A program made the translations under genes and the position numbers. The notes below the pieces were generated by a model. It saw only the letters and a list, made by a program, of their open reading frames with translations, was not told where the DNA came from and did not search any database. A DNA stretch of 30,470 nt from Tritrichomonas foetus (Eukaryota; Parabasalia; Tritrichomonadida; Tritrichomonadidae): positions 1-30,470 of the forward strand of contig MLAK01000938.1 of assembly GCA_001839685.1 (NCBI GenBank), given 5' to 3'. This document shows positions 27,327-30,470 of the stretch, one piece after another. Every line of letters begins with the position of its first letter. Positions within the stretch are counted from its first letter, which is position 1.

Positions 27327-30311
27327 ATGGAAACCCCGAGCGCTCATTTCTCACCATCTGATCCGTCTGCGCGGCAGGCCTTCGAAGACCTTCTCGTTCT
27401 CAATGCGCAAGGCCAATGCCCCGAGCTGGAAGCCACCATTAACCAAATTCTCGAAGCCGAAAAAGATATCTCCCATTTTTTAACCCTCTTGTTCGATGTC
27501 ATGAAGTTTTCGGAAAACAAGCAAGCATTCATCCAATCGATTGTTTACGCGCCTTTCTTTATTCAAAAGTACTGGGACAATCTCCCGCAGGATTTGAAAA
27601 ATTGCATATTAACCACAGTCACTTCAATCTACGAAAAAGTTGATGACGATTCGCTTTACATTTACACACAGCTTATCATGTATCTCGCTAAAGCTGGAAA
27701 CCAGCCATACCTCAGCGATTTTGCATATAAATTAGTCAATGACGATAAAAGCTTTCGATTTTACTTGCTTTTGATCTTCTCTCAATTGCAAGTCGAGAAT
27801 TTCAATACGCTCGAAAACTGGTATGAAAATATTGTTGAGCTTCTGATGAAGGGCCTGACCGACTCGAATCCAAAAACGAACATAATATCAATCAGAATTT
27901 TATCCAGACTTCTTGAATACTTCCCGGACGAAAAGGAGCACACTCATGAGCATCTACAAATTATTGAAAATTTGGCAGAAAATTCAGAAAAATTGGAACC
28001 GTTAGATTTTATCAATTTTTGGAAAGCCCTAAATAGCTTATGCAATTGTTCAGCTGCAGACCCAGATTTCGTGACAATTTTCCATCCTGCAATAAATAAA
28101 ATTTTAAAACTGAACACAATTCCAGCTGATTATAAAATATACCCGCTTAGGTCAATTTGGAATGCTGCAGGTGAATATGATAGACCAGTTGTTCGTGATA
28201 TTTTGGCCATTGCTAGTCGTATTGCTATTGAATATTTCGAACAAAGCCAGGATTTGCCATTTGAGTTTCTATACGTGTATGAAGAAAGTTGCAAAATATT
28301 TGAACATGAAATCACTTATCAAGTCACAAAACAACGAATTATGGAATTTCTTGAAAATGAAAATCCTGCCTCTCAAATTGTTGGACTTTGTCTCATGAAA
28401 ATCGTCATCAGTTTACTACCACATCAAGCTTATCGTGATATTGAATATTACATTAATGTGATTGATTCATCTTTGAAAAAAGATGAAGCTCCGCTTTCGC
28501 ACTTTTACTTAAGTTTAGCATGTATGATTATTTGCTCATTTGGGAAATTATTCGCATGGAATCTTGTTGATTTCGAAATGTTTCTACCTTTGACATCACC
28601 TCTAATCATTCATCAACATCCTGATGTCAGATTTCATGCTGTTCATGCAATGAATCATATTTTATCAGTCTCTGACACACCAATTCCTCGAATTTCACTA
28701 ATGATGTTTCGACTTCTCCCGCATGTTAATTGCGAGGAAATTCGACCATATTTAATGCTTTTAGGAAAAGCCATAAAACGTGAAAACTGCCTCGAAAACG
28801 AAATCACCACTCATATCGCTAACTTTACATTAGCTATGTTAAACAACAATAATTCTGAAATGATTGGTGGTGCTTGCTACGTAGCAGAATGCTTAATGTC
28901 AGCAGATGAAGATTCACATACACTTTTGTGTGAAGCTACAATGAAAGCCATTGAGTTTTTACTGACTTTTGAAAACTACTATGATAAACTATTTGGCATT
29001 GATAGACTTCATGACTTTTTGAAACTATTTCCAGAAAAAGGAACTGAAATTTTAAAGAAGCATCAAGAAGTGATCAACCAAATTTTAAATATCGATGAAC
29101 AGCAATTTTCTTTAGTAAAACAAGAAGCTGCAATTCGAATAGCTGCAATTGAGTCATTTAATCTTGATATCTCACATCCTTTTGGTCCAAAATTAATGGA
29201 ATTGACTCAATCATGGCTTTCAAATGACCAACCTTCATTTAATGGAACTTCAATTGCAATTCTTAAAAAATTAACACCAATTTTACCTAAAGAAACATTT
29301 GTATCAACTTTTAACGCATTGGCCGATATTGCCTATCGTTCAAAATCAATGGAAATTGTCTGCAAATCTATGAAAGCAATGAGCCATGTTTTCAAAATGA
29401 GTCCAGATGAAATCAAGCCATTAATTGCTCAAACAGGTTATCAAATTGGTGTTTATTACATTCAAGGTGAATTAGCTGTTCTTGATGGCGTCTCACCAGT
29501 TGGTACTGATTTTGATTTTGATTTATTATTTGAAATAAGTAACATGGTGAGAGAATTATTCGGTGTTCCAAATGAAATCATGAGAGTTTACTTTCCATTT
29601 TCTTGCTCAATTATTGAACGAAATAATAGTTTGAAGACAGAAATTACTTTGTTTGTTTGGGTTTCTGCAATTGAACAGAAAGCTTTTAATGAAGAAGAAC
29701 TCATCTTTGTGAAAAATTACGCACTTACCCTTTTTGTTGAAGATATACCGCATGAATTGATGCTTGCTGAAACCAATCTTTTAATTGCCTTACTTGATGC
29801 TAAACTTGTAGAATTTGAAGCAATTAATTCTAAAATAGATGTGTTGAATAAATGGTGGGAAAGATGTAATGATTTACATCATATGATGAAAATAACTATA
29901 GCTAATATTGTTTTACTTGTTTGGAAAATAGCATTTTATTTTGATGCAAGAAAAATGATGGATCCTTTAATTCTTAGAACATTTGATCAATATCCACCTG
30001 ACGATGTAGGACGTACTGCTGAAATGACATCATTATTACTTATGTGTTATGATAAAGAAGCTGCTGCTAGTATAAATAAACCACCATCTTCGCCTGATTT
30101 AGCAATGCGTGGTGCAATTTCAATAATGAAAATTTTGTTGATGCCAAAATTGATTCTAAAGAAGAGAAATGTTACTGATGATTTGATTGAAAAGCTTCAG
30201 GCCACATTATATGCTCTCAAAGAAAGATACCCTAATGTTCAATCAATGATTAATAATTTCGCGAATAAGTCTGGAAGTCGACAAGAAATATTTGCCCAGT
30301 TCATAAAATAA
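27327..30311 (+). CDS. HEAT-repeat protein, importin-beta/karyopherin-like
   Basis: The 994-aa protein is almost wholly made of paired amphipathic helices, as in HEAT/ARM solenoids. Examples are the paired helices near residues 55-100 (FIQSIVYAPFFIQKYWDNLPQ), 180-205 and 430-460 (PDVRFHAVHAMNHILSV). Length, acidic character and the N-terminal organisation (a first helix pair followed by LPQDLKNCILTTVTSIYEKV) fit a karyopherin-beta nuclear transport receptor. The sequence is divergent and no Ran-binding motif is certain, so another large HEAT scaffold is possible. The ATG at 27327 is the first in frame; an out-of-frame ATG lies 29 nt upstream. The first 120 codons are more GC-rich than the rest. 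There is one uninterrupted frame with the stop at 30309-30311. Confidence 0.9.
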   Translation: METPSAHFSPSDPSARQAFEDLLVLNAQGQCPELEATINQILEAEKDISHFLTLLFDVMKFSENKQAFIQSIVYAPFFIQKYWDNLPQDLKNCILTTVTSIYEKVDDDSLYIYTQLIMYLAKAGNQPYLSDFAYKLVNDDKSFRFYLLLIFSQLQVENFNTLENWYENIVELLMKGLTDSNPKTNIISIRILSRLLEYFPDEKEHTHEHLQIIENLAENSEKLEPLDFINFWKALNSLCNCSAADPDFVTIFHPAINKILKLNTIPADYKIYPLRSIWNAAGEYDRPVVRDILAIASRIAIEYFEQSQDLPFEFLYVYEESCKIFEHEITYQVTKQRIMEFLENENPASQIVGLCLMKIVISLLPHQAYRDIEYYINVIDSSLKKDEAPLSHFYLSLACMIICSFGKLFAWNLVDFEMFLPLTSPLIIHQHPDVRFHAVHAMNHILSVSDTPIPRISLMMFRLLPHVNCEEIRPYLMLLGKAIKRENCLENEITTHIANFTLAMLNNNNSEMIGGACYVAECLMSADEDSHTLLCEATMKAIEFLLTFENYYDKLFGIDRLHDFLKLFPEKGTEILKKHQEVINQILNIDEQQFSLVKQEAAIRIAAIESFNLDISHPFGPKLMELTQSWLSNDQPSFNGTSIAILKKLTPILPKETFVSTFNALADIAYRSKSMEIVCKSMKAMSHVFKMSPDEIKPLIAQTGYQIGVYYIQGELAVLDGVSPVGTDFDFDLLFEISNMVRELFGVPNEIMRVYFPFSCSIIERNNSLKTEITLFVWVSAIEQKAFNEEELIFVKNYALTLFVEDIPHELMLAETNLLIALLDAKLVEFEAINSKIDVLNKWWERCNDLHHMMKITIANIVLLVWKIAFYFDARKMMDPLILRTFDQYPPDDVGRTAEMTSLLLMCYDKEAAASINKPPSSPDLAMRGAISIMKILLMPKLILKKRNVTDDLIEKLQATLYALKERYPNVQSMINNFANKSGSRQEIFAQFIK

Positions 30312-30470
30312 ATTTGTAGATTAAATTATGTATAAATAAATCTTTAATGTATGCCATTAATTTTACATTTTTCGTTTTCTTTTTTCATTTTCATTCTTAT
30401 TTCATTTTTCATTCTTTTTTCATTTTCATTCTTTTTCCATTTTCATTCTTTTTTCATTTTCATTCTTTTT
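30312..30470. repeat. 3' flank with 17-bp minisatellite at window edge
   Basis: After about 50 bp of 3' flank, a pyrimidine-rich tandem repeat begins near 30365. Its unit is roughly CATTTTCATTCTTTTTT (17 bp, with one 18-bp copy). At least five copies run to the last base, with variants such as CTTATTT and CTTTTTC. The array continues beyond the window. Confidence 0.85.

Noticed and set aside
1..30470. tRNA, rRNA, spliceosomal RNA or CRISPR array
   Set aside because: Scanning both strands for B-box-like GGTTCGA sequences, known RNA cores and regularly spaced repeats gave nothing convincing. A computed covariance-model search would be decisive.

Overview
The window looks like nuclear DNA of a parabasalid protist, most likely a trichomonad of the Tritrichomonas type. 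It is AT-rich, its genes are uninterrupted by any visible intron, and intergenic stretches run to several kb. Several start codons lie 7-17 nt downstream of a TCA(C/T)(A/T) initiator-like motif. The gene set also fits: a very large multi-membrane-span protein with a C-terminal PAS-cyclase module, an R2R3 Myb protein, a PPP phosphatase, and a trichomonad-style DDE transposase. The species call is inference; no rRNA or other marker gene is present.

Layout. 484-1374 (-): MINDY-family K48-type deubiquitinase with a possible prenylation box. 1384-4926: no convincing gene. 4927-9774 (-): 1615-aa membrane protein ending in PAS plus a class III cyclase domain that resembles the metal-less C2 half of mammalian adenylyl cyclases. 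9817-10912: 1.1-kb terminal-inverted-repeat element, copy A. 12122-13444 (+): pogo/Tigger-like DDE transposase. 13445-17148: no convincing gene. 17149-17715 (-): small unknown protein carrying SILK and RVxF-type PP1-docking motifs. 17891-18194: foldback MITE, copy 1. 18537-19502 (-): PP1-like phosphatase. 20619-21011 (+): histone H2B. 21317-22075 (-): R2R3 Myb protein. 22283-23380: 1.1-kb element, copy B, inverted. 24119-25957 (-): LCAT/phospholipase gene cut in two by foldback MITE copy 2 (24962-25427). 27327-30311 (+): 994-aa HEAT/karyopherin-like protein. 30365-30470: 17-bp minisatellite running off the window end.

How it fits together. The window is a recently active transposon neighbourhood. 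Two non-autonomous families, both with 8-bp target-site duplications where these can be seen, have inserted here. One MITE sits exactly inside the LCAT-like coding sequence, and removing it together with one target copy restores the reading frame. The two 1.1-kb copies are about 99% identical and sit 42 bp and about 200 bp upstream of the cyclase and Myb start codons. The SILK/RVxF protein next to a PP1-like phosphatase suggests a regulator and its enzyme. E2F-like GGCGGGA/GGCGCG sites upstream of H2B and of the phosphatase hint at cell-cycle control. All four ambiguous bases (11998, 23012, 23118, 25209) fall in repeats or palindromes, so local assembly errors are likely there.
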